Assembly (NCBI RefSeq): GCF_014529935.1
Contig: NZ_JACVFC010000001.1
Coordinates: forward strand, 3,348,001 to 3,412,000
Direction: 5' to 3'
Source of the DNA: Chitinophaga qingshengii
GTDB lineage: Bacteria > Bacteroidota > Bacteroidia > Chitinophagales > Chitinophagaceae
Length of the DNA stretch: 64,000 bases
Below the pieces are notes generated by a model. That model ran no database searches. It was given only the letters and a program-made list of their open reading frames with translations, and was not told the origin of the DNA. This document shows, one piece after another, positions 48,977-58,869 of this stretch (positions are counted from its first letter, which is position 1; every line of letters begins with the position of its first letter). The position numbers and the translations under genes are program-made.

Positions 48977-51595
48977 ATGACAGCATCTGAGATAAGACAG
49001 CAATTCCTGGATTTTTTTGCGTCGAAAGGACACCAGATCGTTCCTTCTGCCCCTATCGTGATTAAAAACGATCCCACCCTGATGTTCACCAACGCGGGCA
49101 TGAACCAGTTTAAGGACTACTTTCTGGGCAACAAAACGCCAGCCCACACCCGGGTGGCGGACACGCAGAAATGTCTCCGGGTAAGCGGAAAGCATAACGA
49201 CCTGGAAGAAGTAGGTATCGACACCTACCACCACACCATGTTCGAAATGCTGGGCAACTGGAGCTTTGGCGACTATTTTAAGAAAGAAGCCATCGCCTGG
49301 AGCTGGGAGCTGCTCACAGAAGTGTATAAAATCCCGAAAGACAAACTCTATGTCACTGTTTTCGAGGGAGATGCGAACGAAAACCTGCCTAAAGACGAGG
49401 AAGCCTATAACTTCTGGAAAGAACATATTGCAGAAGACCGTATCCTGCTGGGCAATAAAAAAGATAACTTCTGGGAAATGGGCGATACCGGTCCATGCGG
49501 CCCCTGCTCCGAAATACATGTGGACTGCCGACCGGATAACGAAAGGAAGGCCATAGACGGTAAAACACTGGTCAACGCCGACCATCCCCAGGTGATCGAA
49601 ATCTGGAACAATGTATTCATGCAGTTCAACCGCCTGAAGGACAAGTCCCTGGAACCACTGCCCGCCAAACACGTGGACACCGGCATGGGACTGGAACGCC
49701 TGGTACGCGTACTGCAGGGTAAAACCTCCAACTACGACACCGACCTGTTCATGGGTACCATTCATACCACCGAACAGTTCACCGGCAAAAAATATGAAGG
49801 CACTGATACCCGCAAAGACGTGGCCTTCCGCGTTATTGCCGACCATATCCGCGCTATCTCCTTTACCATTGCCGACGGCCAGCTGCCGTCCAACACCGGC
49901 GCCGGTTACGTGATCCGCCGTATCCTCCGCAGAGCGGTGCGGTACTATTTCTCCTTCCTGGACGTGAAAAAACCACTCCTGCACGACCTCGTGCCGGTAC
50001 TGGCCGCTCAGTTCTCTCACGTATTCCCCGAGCTGCAACAGCAGGTGGACTTTGTGAAGAAAGTGGTGTTTGAAGAAGAAAACAACTTCCTCCGTACCCT
50101 GGAAAGCGGTATCCGCCGGATCGAAGACTTTATGAAACAGGCAGGCAGCAAAGTAGTAGACGGACAAACCGCTTTCGAATTATATGACACCTACGGTTTC
50201 CCCTACGACCTGACTTCCCTGATCGCCTCCGAAAACGGTTTCAGCGTTGACGAGCCAGGCTTCAAAGCTGCTATGCAGCAACAGAAAGACCGTTCCCGCG
50301 CCGCTACCGCCGTAGATGCCGGCGACTGGGTAATCCTGGACGAAACACCGGACTCCGTATTCATCGGTTACGAACAACTGGAAGGCACTACCAAATTGCT
50401 GAAATACCGCACTATGAAAGCGAAAGGTAAAGAGCAGTTCCAGCTGGTACTGGGCCAAACGCCTTTCTACGCAGAAAGCGGCGGACAGGTAGGCGATACC
50501 GGCGTACTGCACTTCGATGACGAGGTAATCCATGTTACCGATACCAAAAAAGAAAATAACCTCATCATTCACTTTGCCGATAAACTGCCCGCTAACCCGG
50601 CAGCCAAAGTAAAAGCCACCGTAGCCAAAGACAAACGCCATGATACGGCCCGTCACCACTCTGCTACCCACCTGCTGCACGCCGCACTGCGCCAGATATT
50701 AGGTACACACGTAGCCCAGAAGGGGTCACTCGTAAACGCAGACAACCTGCGCTTCGACTTCTCCCACTTCGCTAAAGTGACCGATGAAGAGATGGCACAG
50801 ATTGAAAGCATCGTAAACGAAAAGATCCGTCAGAACATCCCGGTAGTGATCAAGGAACTGGCTAAGGAAGAAGCCCTGCAACTGGGCGCCATGGCACTTT
50901 TCGGTGAAAAATACGGCGATGTGGTGCGTGTAGTGATCATGGACCCGGCCTACAGCGTAGAGCTGTGCGGCGGTACCCACGTAGGCTCCACCGGCGAACT
51001 GGGCCTGTTTAAGTTTGTATCCGAAGGTGCGGTAGCCGCCGGCGTTCGTCGCGTGGAAGCCGTTACCGGCGCTAAAGCCGAAGCCTTCGTCAACGAACAG
51101 CTGCAACAACTCAAAGAAATCAAAAATACCCTGAAGAACCCGAAAGAACTGGTGAAAACAGTGGAAACACTGGTTCAGGACAAATCTTCCCTGGAAAAAC
51201 AACTGGAAGCCCTGGAACTGGAGAAAGTACGCCAGCTCGCTGCCAGTCTGCGGAACCAGGCACAGGATATCAACGGTGTTAATTTCCTCGGTCAGGTGGT
51301 AAGCGTTGGCAGTGCGGAAGGCCTTAAACAACTGGCCCTGCAGTTGAAAAACGACATCCCTAACCATGTACTGCTGTTTGCAGCCAATATCGGCGGCAAA
51401 GCCAGCGTAGCCCTCAGCATCGCCGACGAACTGGTGGCAGCCAAAGGATGGGAAGCACCTAAAATCATCAAGGAAAAAGTAGCTCCCCTGATCAAAGGCG
51501 GCGGCGGCGGACAGAAATCATTCGCTACCGCCGGCGGCCAGGAAACAGATAAACTGGATCAGGTAGTGGCTGCGGTAAAAGCCATCATCGGATAA
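48977..51595 (+). CDS. alaS: Alanyl-tRNA synthetase
   Basis: Predicted 872 residues, normal for bacterial AlaRS. The N-terminal class II catalytic core contains HTMFEMLGNWSFGDYFKKEA (motif 2 area) and TGMGLERLVRVLQG (motif 3). The editing domain has the zinc ligands His-x-x-x-His in RHHSATHLLHAALRQILG and Cys-x-x-x-His in VELCGGTHVGSTGE. The C-terminal coiled coil and a Gly-rich KGGGGGQKSFATAGG DHHA1-type end are complete. The gene has a strong promoter and its own terminator. The long opposite-strand open frame at 48935-50167 is a shadow of this gene. Confidence 0.98.
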   Translation: MTASEIRQQFLDFFASKGHQIVPSAPIVIKNDPTLMFTNAGMNQFKDYFLGNKTPAHTRVADTQKCLRVSGKHNDLEEVGIDTYHHTMFEMLGNWSFGDYFKKEAIAWSWELLTEVYKIPKDKLYVTVFEGDANENLPKDEEAYNFWKEHIAEDRILLGNKKDNFWEMGDTGPCGPCSEIHVDCRPDNERKAIDGKTLVNADHPQVIEIWNNVFMQFNRLKDKSLEPLPAKHVDTGMGLERLVRVLQGKTSNYDTDLFMGTIHTTEQFTGKKYEGTDTRKDVAFRVIADHIRAISFTIADGQLPSNTGAGYVIRRILRRAVRYYFSFLDVKKPLLHDLVPVLAAQFSHVFPELQQQVDFVKKVVFEEENNFLRTLESGIRRIEDFMKQAGSKVVDGQTAFELYDTYGFPYDLTSLIASENGFSVDEPGFKAAMQQQKDRSRAATAVDAGDWVILDETPDSVFIGYEQLEGTTKLLKYRTMKAKGKEQFQLVLGQTPFYAESGGQVGDTGVLHFDDEVIHVTDTKKENNLIIHFADKLPANPAAKVKATVAKDKRHDTARHHSATHLLHAALRQILGTHVAQKGSLVNADNLRFDFSHFAKVTDEEMAQIESIVNEKIRQNIPVVIKELAKEEALQLGAMALFGEKYGDVVRVVIMDPAYSVELCGGTHVGSTGELGLFKFVSEGAVAAGVRRVEAVTGAKAEAFVNEQLQQLKEIKNTLKNPKELVKTVETLVQDKSSLEKQLEALELEKVRQLAASLRNQAQDINGVNFLGQVVSVGSAEGLKQLALQLKNDIPNHVLLFAANIGGKASVALSIADELVAAKGWEAPKIIKEKVAPLIKGGGGGQKSFATAGGQETDKLDQVVAAVKAIIG

Positions 51596-51615
51596 ACACA
51601 TTCGGTTAATATATC

Positions 51616-51646
51616 AAAAGCCGACCCCGGGAGGTCGGCTTTTTTA
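51616..51646 (+). terminator. Rho-independent terminator after alaS
   Basis: AAAAGCCGACC (51616-51626) pairs with GGTCGGCTTTT (51633-51643); the loop is CCGGGA and more T follow. It lies 20 bp after the stop. Confidence 0.88.
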
Positions 51647-51765
51647 TTTAATATCGTAGCAGGAATTCCCCGGAAGCAGCCCCTGGAAAAAAATTTTAAC
51701 ATTTCATCAGATGATCACCGTCACCTGACAAACAGTTTTAACTTTTTCTTGCCTGTTGCCCCGGT

Positions 51766-51773
51766 TATTTTTG
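51766..51773 (+). promoter_or_regulatory. -7 promoter box for the PDZ-protein gene
   Basis: TATTTTTG matches TAnnTTTG, 26 bases before the ATG at 51800. Confidence 0.62.
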
Positions 51774-51799
51774 TAACACCAAAAAAATTAAACTGGCAT

Positions 51800-52822
51800 A
51801 TGAAAAACGTACTCAGAAATTTTACCCTTGCAGGCTTCGGTTGCCTGGCCATTAGTGTAGCATCCGCACAAAACCGGAATGCTCCCGCTAAAGATAAAAT
51901 GGGCGAGTATGATGAAATCGTCATTAAAAACAAAAGCAACAAAGGCGGTAAAGTAACCGTAGAAATCAAAGACGGCGATATCCTGATCGACGGCAAAAAA
52001 ATGGATGAATACAATAATCCTGACATCTCTGTTTTCCGTCGCAGTATCACGCCGATGAATGGCAACAACTTCAGTTTTGACGGGCCTTCCGGCGGCGGTA
52101 TCCAACTCTTTAACAGTGACGGAGATGACGAAGAAGGCGAAGCCCTGCCGATCACCGGTAACAAAGCAGTACTCGGTGTAATCACCGAAAAAACAACCGC
52201 TGCAGGCGCTACCGTAAAAACGGTTGCTCCCGGCAGCCCGGCTGAAAAAGCAGGTATCAAAACAGGAGACGCCATCACAAAAATCAATAATGAAACGATC
52301 AACGAACCGAAAGAGCTGTTTGAAACCGTTGGCCGTTTCAAACCAGGTGACAAAATAACGGTTACGTATATACGCAATAAAAAGGAAAGCAAAACATCCG
52401 TCACACTGGATGAAAGAAAAGAAGATTCTTTCGGCAGTGAATTCAGTGGCCCCCGCAGAAGAGGCAACCTGTTTACTTTTCCCATGCCCCGCGGCGGACA
52501 AGGATTTGGCGGACCGGGCTTCTCTTTCAACACACCGGATGAAGGCGTAAAACTCGGCATCCAGGTACAGGACACCGACGAAGGCGATGGCGCACAGGTG
52601 ATCAACATGACACCCGGTTCCCCGGCAGAAAAAGCAGGCTTCAAAATCAACGACCTGATTACCGATATGGCCGGCAGCCCGGTAAAATCAGCACATGACG
52701 TAGCTGAACTCTACCGCGCTAACCGCAACAAAGGAACTATAACGGCTACGATTAAACGAAATGGTCAAACGCAGACCATCGATATTAAGGTTCCGAAAAA
52801 ACTGCATACAGCAGATCTTTAA
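51800..52822 (+). CDS. Exported protein with two PDZ domains
   Basis: Predicted 340 residues. The ATG at 51800 (MKNVLRNFTLAGFGCLAIS) gives a signal peptide ending Ala-Ser-Ala-Gln; the frame from 51749 would overlap the promoter. After an Asp/Lys-rich segment come two PDZ domains, about residues 125-205 (PGSPAEKAGIKTGDAITKIN) and 245-335 (PGSPAEKAGFKINDLITDMA), joined by a Gly/Arg/Pro-rich linker. There is no serine protease domain, so it is not HtrA; it may be an adaptor that binds C-termini of periplasmic proteins. Single gene with its own promoter and terminator. Confidence 0.92.
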   Translation: MKNVLRNFTLAGFGCLAISVASAQNRNAPAKDKMGEYDEIVIKNKSNKGGKVTVEIKDGDILIDGKKMDEYNNPDISVFRRSITPMNGNNFSFDGPSGGGIQLFNSDGDDEEGEALPITGNKAVLGVITEKTTAAGATVKTVAPGSPAEKAGIKTGDAITKINNETINEPKELFETVGRFKPGDKITVTYIRNKKESKTSVTLDERKEDSFGSEFSGPRRRGNLFTFPMPRGGQGFGGPGFSFNTPDEGVKLGIQVQDTDEGDGAQVINMTPGSPAEKAGFKINDLITDMAGSPVKSAHDVAELYRANRNKGTITATIKRNGQTQTIDIKVPKKLHTADL

Positions 52823-52857
52823 ACAGACTTTTTTCTTTTGGGTTTAATATACAGGCG

Positions 52858-52883
52858 AACGGCTGACCAGCAGGTCAGCCGTT
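52858..52883. terminator. Bidirectional terminator
   Basis: AACGGCTGACC (52858-52868) pairs with GGTCAGCCGTT (52873-52883) around loop AGCA, between the convergent PDZ and aldehyde dehydrogenase genes. Confidence 0.78.
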
Positions 52884-52910
52884 TCGTTTGATAGACGTTT
52901 ATGTTTCCCA

Positions 52911-54293
52911 TTATTTCATAATCCTCTTCAGCATACCCAGCTTATTCTTAAACGGCGGATACTTCACCGGCACATCCAGCCAGGTAGCCGTTTTCAGCAT
53001 GCCTTTGGCATGTGTGAACGTTTCAAAGCTGTAACGTCCGTGATATTGCCCCATACCGCTATAACCCGCTCCTCCAAAGGGCAGCTCAGGATTGGTGAGA
53101 TGCACCAGGGCATTGTTGACACAACCACCACCAAAACGCACCTGTTCTATCAATGCATTTTCTGTTTTTTTGCTTTTGGTGAAGACATATAACGCCAACG
53201 GATAGGGATTTTTCCGGATGGCTTCGATGGCTTGCGGTAAAGTCTCAAAAGTAAGGATAGGCAGCACCGGGCCGAAGATTTCTTCCTGCATCACCGGATC
53301 ATCCCACTCTACATCATCCAGCAGGGTAGGGGCGATGTAGCGCTGATCACGGTCTGTTTGTCCGCCATGCAGCACATGTCCTTCTTTCAGATAAGCCGCC
53401 ACCGCATCGAAACGGCGGGTATTGATCATCCGGGCATAGTCTTCGCTGGCCGCCGGATTATCCCCAAAGAACTCAACGATAGCCGCTTTCAGCGCTGCCA
53501 CCAGTTCCTCCTTTATTTTATGATGTGCCAGGAGGTAATCGGGCGCTACACAGGTTTGGCCGGCATTCCAGAATTTGGACCAGATGATTCGTTTAGCCGC
53601 CACCTTTATATTCACTTTTTCATCTACCACACAGGGAGATTTTCCACCCAGTTCCAGTGTCACGGGTGTGAGATGCGGCACTGCCATCTCCATAATTTTT
53701 TTTCCTACCGGAATACTACCGGTAAAAAATACGTGATCAAAACGGAAAGCCATCAATGCCGGAATCACGGTACCACCCTCGCCTTCTACTACGCTGATAT
53801 ACGCCGGATCAAAGGTTTCCCGGATCATATCGGCGATCACCGTGGCGGTATGTGGCGCCAGTTCAGAAGGTTTCAGGATGGCGCAGTTACCGCCGGCAAT
53901 AGCGCCTACCAGCGGGCTGATCTGCAGCATAAAAGGATAATTCCACGGTGCGATGATCAGCGTAAGGCCCAGCGGCTCGCGGTATACACGGCTGCTGCTG
54001 GGATAAGTCACAAAAGGCGAAGTCACCACTTCCGGCTCCATCCACTGTTTCAGGTTGGCTGCGATATAGGCGATTTCTTCATATAAAAATCCCACCTCGC
54101 TGCTATAGGCTTCCAGCGGGTGTTTATGCAGATCGTTCTTCAGTGCTTCGAGGATACGCGGCTCAAAACGCTGTATCGCTTTTTTCAGTCGTTGCAGCAT
54201 CGTCTTCCTGAAAGCATAAGGACGGGTAACACCGGAATCGAAATAATCGTGCTGGGACTTGTACAGTTGACTTATCTGGGCATTGCTGATCAT
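52911..54293 (-). CDS. Aldehyde dehydrogenase, short class 3-like
   Basis: Predicted 460 residues. The catalytic Cys is in WNAGQTCVAPDYLLAHH and the general-base Glu in VTLELGGKSPCVVD; the NAD-binding pieces are APWNYPFMLQISPLVGA, KPSELAPHT and FTGSIPVGK. The shorter length and the start (YDSGVTRP-type linker then FRKTMLQRLKKAIQ) match the class 3/fatty-aldehyde group, which oxidises medium or long aldehydes with NAD(P). The C-terminus, with KNKLGMLKRIMK, could contact the membrane. Single gene, divergent from gatB by about 107 bp. Confidence 0.94.
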   Translation of the reverse strand: MISNAQISQLYKSQHDYFDSGVTRPYAFRKTMLQRLKKAIQRFEPRILEALKNDLHKHPLEAYSSEVGFLYEEIAYIAANLKQWMEPEVVTSPFVTYPSSSRVYREPLGLTLIIAPWNYPFMLQISPLVGAIAGGNCAILKPSELAPHTATVIADMIRETFDPAYISVVEGEGGTVIPALMAFRFDHVFFTGSIPVGKKIMEMAVPHLTPVTLELGGKSPCVVDEKVNIKVAAKRIIWSKFWNAGQTCVAPDYLLAHHKIKEELVAALKAAIVEFFGDNPAASEDYARMINTRRFDAVAAYLKEGHVLHGGQTDRDQRYIAPTLLDDVEWDDPVMQEEIFGPVLPILTFETLPQAIEAIRKNPYPLALYVFTKSKKTENALIEQVRFGGGCVNNALVHLTNPELPFGGAGYSGMGQYHGRYSFETFTHAKGMLKTATWLDVPVKYPPFKNKLGMLKRIMK

Positions 54294-54374
54294 AGGGTGA
54301 AAATTTAACCTTTATCTGCCTCAAGTTAGGTATTTCCGGGCATGAAATAGGCCGAAAACCCAGCATTATTTGAA

Positions 54375-54382
54375 TATATTTG
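54375..54382 (+). promoter_or_regulatory. -7 promoter box for gatB
   Basis: TATATTTG matches TAnnTTTG, 18 bases before the ATG at 54401, leaving a leader of only about 11-15 bases. Confidence 0.62.
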
Positions 54383-54400
54383 TGGTAATCAGTACGGATT

Positions 54401-55849
54401 ATGAGCGATATCTATAGCAAATATGAAACTGTGATCGGGCTGGAAGTACATGCCCAGCTGTTGACCGACAGTAAACTGTTCTGCAGCGACAGTGCAGCCT
54501 TTGGCGGAGCGCCCAATACACATATCAGCGCCATTTCCCTGGCACATCCCGGCACCTTGCCCCGGATGAACCGTAAAGCGGCGGAATATGCCATCAAACT
54601 GGGCCTCGCCTGCCACTGCGAGATTGAAAAAGACAACTATTTCGCCCGAAAAAATTATTTCTACCCCGACCTGCCCAAAGGCTACCAGGTATCCCAGCAT
54701 ACGGCGCCTATCTGCAAAGGCGGCTATGTACCGGTAGTAACCGATGCCGGCAGCCGGCAGATTCAGCTCAACCGTATCCACCTGGAGGAAGATGCCGGCA
54801 AACTGCTGCATGATCAGGACCCGGCCAACAGCTATGTTGACTATAACCGCGCCGGCGTGCCCCTCGTGGAAATTGTGAGCGAACCCGATATGCACACCAG
54901 CGACGAAGCCTACGCCTATCTCACGGAACTGCGGCGCCTCGTGCGTTATCTCGGCGTATGCGACGGTAACATGGAAGAAGGCAGCATGCGCTGCGATGCC
55001 AATATCTCCGTACGTATCAAAGGCACTACCACACTGGGTACCAAAGTGGAAGTAAAAAACATGAACTCTATCCGCAACGTAAAGCGGGCCATCGATAATG
55101 AAGTCAAAAGACAGATAGACCTGATCGAAGCCGGCGGCACCCTGGTACAGGAAACCCGCAGCTTCGATGCCGCTACCGGCAGCTCATTCTCCCTGCGTTC
55201 CAAAGAAGAAGCCAACGACTATCGTTACTTCCCGGAACCAGACCTGGCCCCCTTCCACCTGACAGATGAATTCATCGCTTCTATCAAAGCTACCCTGCCA
55301 GCACTGCCGGAAGAACTCATTCAAAAATATATTACCGTTTTCGGTCTGCCGGAATATGACGCCCGCGTGATCTGTGACGATAAAGGCACCGCCGATTATT
55401 TTGAAAGTCTTACTGCTATCACCACACAATACAAGGCTGCGGCCAACTGGATGCTGGGCCCGGTAAAATCATGGCTCAACGAACATTCGGAAGATATCTC
55501 CCGGTTCCCGGTTACACCGGCTGCCCTGGCAGCCCTCATTCAACTGACTGACAGCGGGAAAGTAAGTTTCTCCATCGCCTCTTCCAGGATATTACCGGAG
55601 ATGACCAGCACCTCCGAGGACCCGCTGTCCATCGCTACCCGGCTCAATCTCCTGCAGGATACCAATGCGGATAATATCAGTCCCATTATCGATGAAGTAC
55701 TGGCCAAATACCCCGACAAGGTGGCCGCTTTCCGCGGTGGCAAAAAAGGATTGTTATCCCTTTTTGTGGGAGAAGTCATGAAACTGTCCAAAGGCAAGGC
55801 AGATCCGCGACTGACCAACGAACTGCTGGCAGAAAAATTGAAAGGGTAG
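54401..55849 (+). CDS. gatB: Aspartyl/glutamyl-tRNA amidotransferase subunit B
   Basis: Predicted 482 residues. GatB phosphorylates and transamidates Glu-tRNA-Gln or Asp-tRNA-Asn with ammonia from GatA. The N-terminus (YETVIGLEVHAQLLTDSKL) and SLAHPGTLPRMNR, RKNYFYPDLPKGYQVSQ and IHLEEDAGKLLHD are all family signatures; the EEANDYRYFPEPDL segment carries catalytic residues. The C-terminal GatB/Yqey tail domain (about 340-480) is complete. GatA and GatC are not adjacent. It is followed 68 bp later by a TlpA-like lipoprotein gene. Confidence 0.97.
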   Translation: MSDIYSKYETVIGLEVHAQLLTDSKLFCSDSAAFGGAPNTHISAISLAHPGTLPRMNRKAAEYAIKLGLACHCEIEKDNYFARKNYFYPDLPKGYQVSQHTAPICKGGYVPVVTDAGSRQIQLNRIHLEEDAGKLLHDQDPANSYVDYNRAGVPLVEIVSEPDMHTSDEAYAYLTELRRLVRYLGVCDGNMEEGSMRCDANISVRIKGTTTLGTKVEVKNMNSIRNVKRAIDNEVKRQIDLIEAGGTLVQETRSFDAATGSSFSLRSKEEANDYRYFPEPDLAPFHLTDEFIASIKATLPALPEELIQKYITVFGLPEYDARVICDDKGTADYFESLTAITTQYKAAANWMLGPVKSWLNEHSEDISRFPVTPAALAALIQLTDSGKVSFSIASSRILPEMTSTSEDPLSIATRLNLLQDTNADNISPIIDEVLAKYPDKVAAFRGGKKGLLSLFVGEVMKLSKGKADPRLTNELLAEKLKG

Positions 55850-55917
55850 CCGCTTTGAAGATATTTAGCTAATATTGACAGTTGAAAGGCTCAGAAAAAC
55901 GATAAAAAATCAGTAGC

Positions 55918-57081
55918 ATGAAAAAATACTTATTGTGGATGTCCGTTGCAGCGTTCCTGGCCGGATGTACCGGTGGTCAACAGGAAAAAGGAGAATTTAA
56001 AATCGAGGGACACTTTACCAATCTTCCCCTCGGCTCTATCGTACTGGAAGAACTGACGCTCGATAACCTGAAAATGGTGGACTCTACCAGCGTAAAAGAT
56101 GCCAGTGGCAAATTTACCCTGAAAGGTATGGTTCCCGAACAAGGTCTCTACCGTATCCGTTTTGATAATGGCAAATTCATCCTGCTGTCGCTCGACGCCG
56201 GAGATATGAAACTGGAAGGCGATGTCAACAACCTGGAAGCCATGAAGGTAACCGGTTCTGAAGCAACTTCCGAACTGCAGCAGTTCCTGCAGGACATCAG
56301 CAAACAGTCTATTGCCCTGACAGAAGAAATGCGCAAGGTAGACAGCCTCCACGGCGCTAAAGTACCGGACAGTGTATTTCAGCCGCAATTGGCCGCTATC
56401 CAAAAGAAAGAAAAAGATTTCGAACAAAGCTTCTTTGATGTCGCTGAAAAAACTAAAAATCCGGCCAACGCCGTTTTTGCTATCAGCCAGGTAAGAAACC
56501 CGGAAGAAATCATTGCCCACAAACAGGTGATCGCCGGTTTAACTACCCGTTTTCCTAAAAACACCCTGGTAAAAAGCATGACCGATAAAATCGCTGAGCT
56601 GGAAAAAAGCAACCAGACAGGCGCCGGTGATGCGGCAGGTGGCGAAGAACCTTCTGCAGCGGTAAAAGTAGGCCAGGAAGCACCTGATTTCTCTCTTCCT
56701 GATCCTAATGGCAAAACAATCAGCCTGAAGTCGCTGCGTGGTAAATACGTGCTGCTCGATTTCTGGGCCAGCTGGTGCGGACCTTGCCGCCAGGAAAATC
56801 CTAATGTAGTGAGAGCCTTCCAACAGTTTAAAGGTAAAAACTTCACCATCCTGGGCGTTTCTCTGGACAAAACCAAAGATCAATGGCTGGCTGCTATCGC
56901 GAAAGATGGTCTCACCTGGAATCACGTGAGCGACCTGAAGTTCTGGGATTCATCTGTAGTACCACTGTATGGTATCAACGCTATCCCGACCAACTTTCTG
57001 CTCGATCCGCAAGGCAAGGTAATTGCCACTGACCTCAGAGGCGATGATCTGATTGCTAAACTGCAACAAGTACTGAAATAA
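55918..57081 (+). CDS. TlpA-like thioredoxin lipoprotein with DUF4369 domain
   Basis: Predicted 387 residues. The start MKKYLLWMSVAAFLAGC has a lipobox Leu-Ala-Gly-Cys17. Residues about 25-110 form a DUF4369-like beta domain (IEGHFTNLPLGSIVLEE), then a helical linker of about 130 residues, then a TlpA/AhpC-type thioredoxin domain with Trp-Cys287-Gly-Pro-Cys290 (DFWASWCGPCRQENPN) and cis-Pro loop GINAIPTNFLLDP. It should reduce disulphides in the periplasm. Such fusions are common in Bacteroidota. Terminated by a strong hairpin. Confidence 0.95.
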   Translation: MKKYLLWMSVAAFLAGCTGGQQEKGEFKIEGHFTNLPLGSIVLEELTLDNLKMVDSTSVKDASGKFTLKGMVPEQGLYRIRFDNGKFILLSLDAGDMKLEGDVNNLEAMKVTGSEATSELQQFLQDISKQSIALTEEMRKVDSLHGAKVPDSVFQPQLAAIQKKEKDFEQSFFDVAEKTKNPANAVFAISQVRNPEEIIAHKQVIAGLTTRFPKNTLVKSMTDKIAELEKSNQTGAGDAAGGEEPSAAVKVGQEAPDFSLPDPNGKTISLKSLRGKYVLLDFWASWCGPCRQENPNVVRAFQQFKGKNFTILGVSLDKTKDQWLAAIAKDGLTWNHVSDLKFWDSSVVPLYGINAIPTNFLLDPQGKVIATDLRGDDLIAKLQQVLK

Positions 57082-57090
57082 TTCTTTTTG

Positions 57091-57139
57091 ATATAAAACA
57101 AAGGCCGGCCTGGTATACAGGCCGGCCTTTGTTTTATAT
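57091..57139 (+). terminator. Terminator after the TlpA-like gene
   Basis: A 22-bp perfect stem rich in GGCCGGCC with loop GTATA, A-rich before and T-rich after, 10 bp downstream of the stop. Confidence 0.88.
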
Positions 57140-57155
57140 CTGCTACAAAAAAAAT

Positions 57156-57177
57156 GTCCCGGGAGGATTCCCGGGAC
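57156..57177 (-). terminator. Terminator for the SusC/SusD operon
   Basis: GTCCCGGGA (57156-57164) pairs with TCCCGGGAC (57169-57177) around GGAT. On the minus strand the stem is followed by a run of eight T, so it ends leftward transcription from susC-susD. Confidence 0.85.
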
Positions 57178-57226
57178 CGATGTTAACTGAATATATGTTA
57201 CTCATCATCTAATTATGCTATAGATA

Positions 57227-58858
57227 TTAGTATTCTGGATTCTGTTGTGCTTTCAACGTAGGGTTGGAAGCAGTTTCAGTGGACGGAATAGGCCAAATAA
57301 AACGGTAATCCGTATAAGTGATGGCGTTATAGCTTGGCGTAACCGTTGGTCTGGTAGTAGTATTGTAATCACTACCATCCGTTTTAAGATCGGCCTTCAA
57401 TATTTTGGCCGGAATACCTTTGGCGGAATACACCGGATCGAGTGCAAGACGGTGGATATCCGGCCAGCGGCGGCCTTCACCGGCAAACTCAACACGACGT
57501 TCGTTCAGGATAGCCAGTGTCATGTCTGCAGGCGGTACGGTAATTCTGTTTGGGCTGGCAGCAGGTAGTGATCTGTTACGTACGGCGTTGTACAGCAAAA
57601 ATGCCTGGGCAATGTTGCCGGTACGGGAATAGGCTTCAGCCGCATTCAGCAATACTTCCGCATAACGGATAATAGGCGCCCAGTCAGATTTATTCAGACC
57701 ATCGCGGTATTTGTAGCTGAAGTAATAATTATCCACCGGTTTACCATCTTTAGTGGTAGTTTGTTTAATCTGCATCAATGACCTGCGCAGGTCATCAGTC
57801 GCCCAGAAAGGTGCATTGTACAGGTTAGGGCTGGTAGCTACCAGTCCGCGGCCACCACTGGTGGAAGGCAGGAACATGGAAGCCAGCGCACCGTTCGTAT
57901 CACCATTTGCCAGCGCACTGTTGGCAATAGAGAAAACAGATTCCCCATTCTTATCATTTTTAGTAAATGGTTCGTCCGGGCTGGCAGTCAGTGCATATCC
58001 GTTGATGGCGCTGGTAAAGCTGGTACCGGCAGCAGCAGTACCCAACTTGACGCCTTCTGCAATTACACCGGCATAATCGCCTTTATGCAGCTTTACCCGC
58101 ATTTTCAAAGCAATCACAGCTCCCTGAGTAGCGTGGTTATAACCGAATTTCGTAGTACCGTTTAAGTTAGGTTCGGCAAAATCCAGGTCGGCCAGGATTT
58201 TATCATAGGCTTCTGCTACAGTACCTCTGCCAACTTTGATACCCTCTTCGATTTTCGCAACGGAGTTCATGGCCATGGTACGGTAAGGAATACCCATTTC
58301 ACCACCATTCTTAGAAGCGTATGGGCGGCAGAAATGAATCAACAGTTCATGATGAGCCAGCGCACGCAGGAAGCGGGCCTCCGATTCCAGTTGCAATCCT
58401 TTTGCGGATGAAATAACCCCTTTACCTGTTGCAGCTTTTACTCCTTCTATGAAGGTGTTAGCCTGGTTGATCAGCGCATACAGGTTTACCCACATATTCA
58501 CATTATTCGCGGAAGTGGTGGAATACTGTGCCTTGTAAGTGATTTCATAAAACCCTTCCAGGTTGACCATATCTTCCCCTCTCATTTCACCCTGCTCAAT
58601 AGAGGCAGCACCGAAAGGATAGCCACGTCCGGCAGTGTAACTATCGTTGTAGCTACCGATAGCAGCCGCATTATACACGCCATTCAATGCCAGCTCCACC
58701 TGCGCGGAGTCAGTGAAAACGGTATTATCCGCCAGCTGATTTTTTGGAGTAAGTTCTGTAAACTTACTGCAGGAAGTAAAACCAACTGCTATTATCAGCA
58801 ATCCTGCCACCGCTTTGGTAATATTACCACTATATTGATATCTCAAATTTCTTGTCAT
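57227..58858 (-). CDS. SusD/RagB-family nutrient-binding lipoprotein
   Basis: Predicted 543 residues. Lipobox Gly-Phe-Thr-Ser-Cys30 directs it to the outer membrane surface. The helical TPR-like core typical of SusD appears in RFLRALAHHELLIHFCRPYA, followed by the GIPYRTMAM segment, and the C-terminal region has FAGEGRRWPDIHRL and a terminal WPIPSTETASNP, both diagnostic of SusD/RagB. It captures a glycan or peptide and forms the lid of the SusC transporter encoded 11 bp upstream. No glycoside hydrolase, peptidase or sensor is adjacent, so the substrate is unknown. Confidence 0.95.
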   Translation of the reverse strand: MTRNLRYQYSGNITKAVAGLLIIAVGFTSCSKFTELTPKNQLADNTVFTDSAQVELALNGVYNAAAIGSYNDSYTAGRGYPFGAASIEQGEMRGEDMVNLEGFYEITYKAQYSTTSANNVNMWVNLYALINQANTFIEGVKAATGKGVISSAKGLQLESEARFLRALAHHELLIHFCRPYASKNGGEMGIPYRTMAMNSVAKIEEGIKVGRGTVAEAYDKILADLDFAEPNLNGTTKFGYNHATQGAVIALKMRVKLHKGDYAGVIAEGVKLGTAAAGTSFTSAINGYALTASPDEPFTKNDKNGESVFSIANSALANGDTNGALASMFLPSTSGGRGLVATSPNLYNAPFWATDDLRRSLMQIKQTTTKDGKPVDNYYFSYKYRDGLNKSDWAPIIRYAEVLLNAAEAYSRTGNIAQAFLLYNAVRNRSLPAASPNRITVPPADMTLAILNERRVEFAGEGRRWPDIHRLALDPVYSAKGIPAKILKADLKTDGSDYNTTTRPTVTPSYNAITYTDYRFIWPIPSTETASNPTLKAQQNPEY

Positions 58859-58869
58859 GATGCTAATTT

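Noticed and set aside
48935..50167. 410-codon open frame opposite alaS
   Set aside because: It lies fully antisense to the conserved alaS catalytic core, has low-complexity Phe/His/Val-rich translation and no family motif; it is a by-product of codon use on the other strand.
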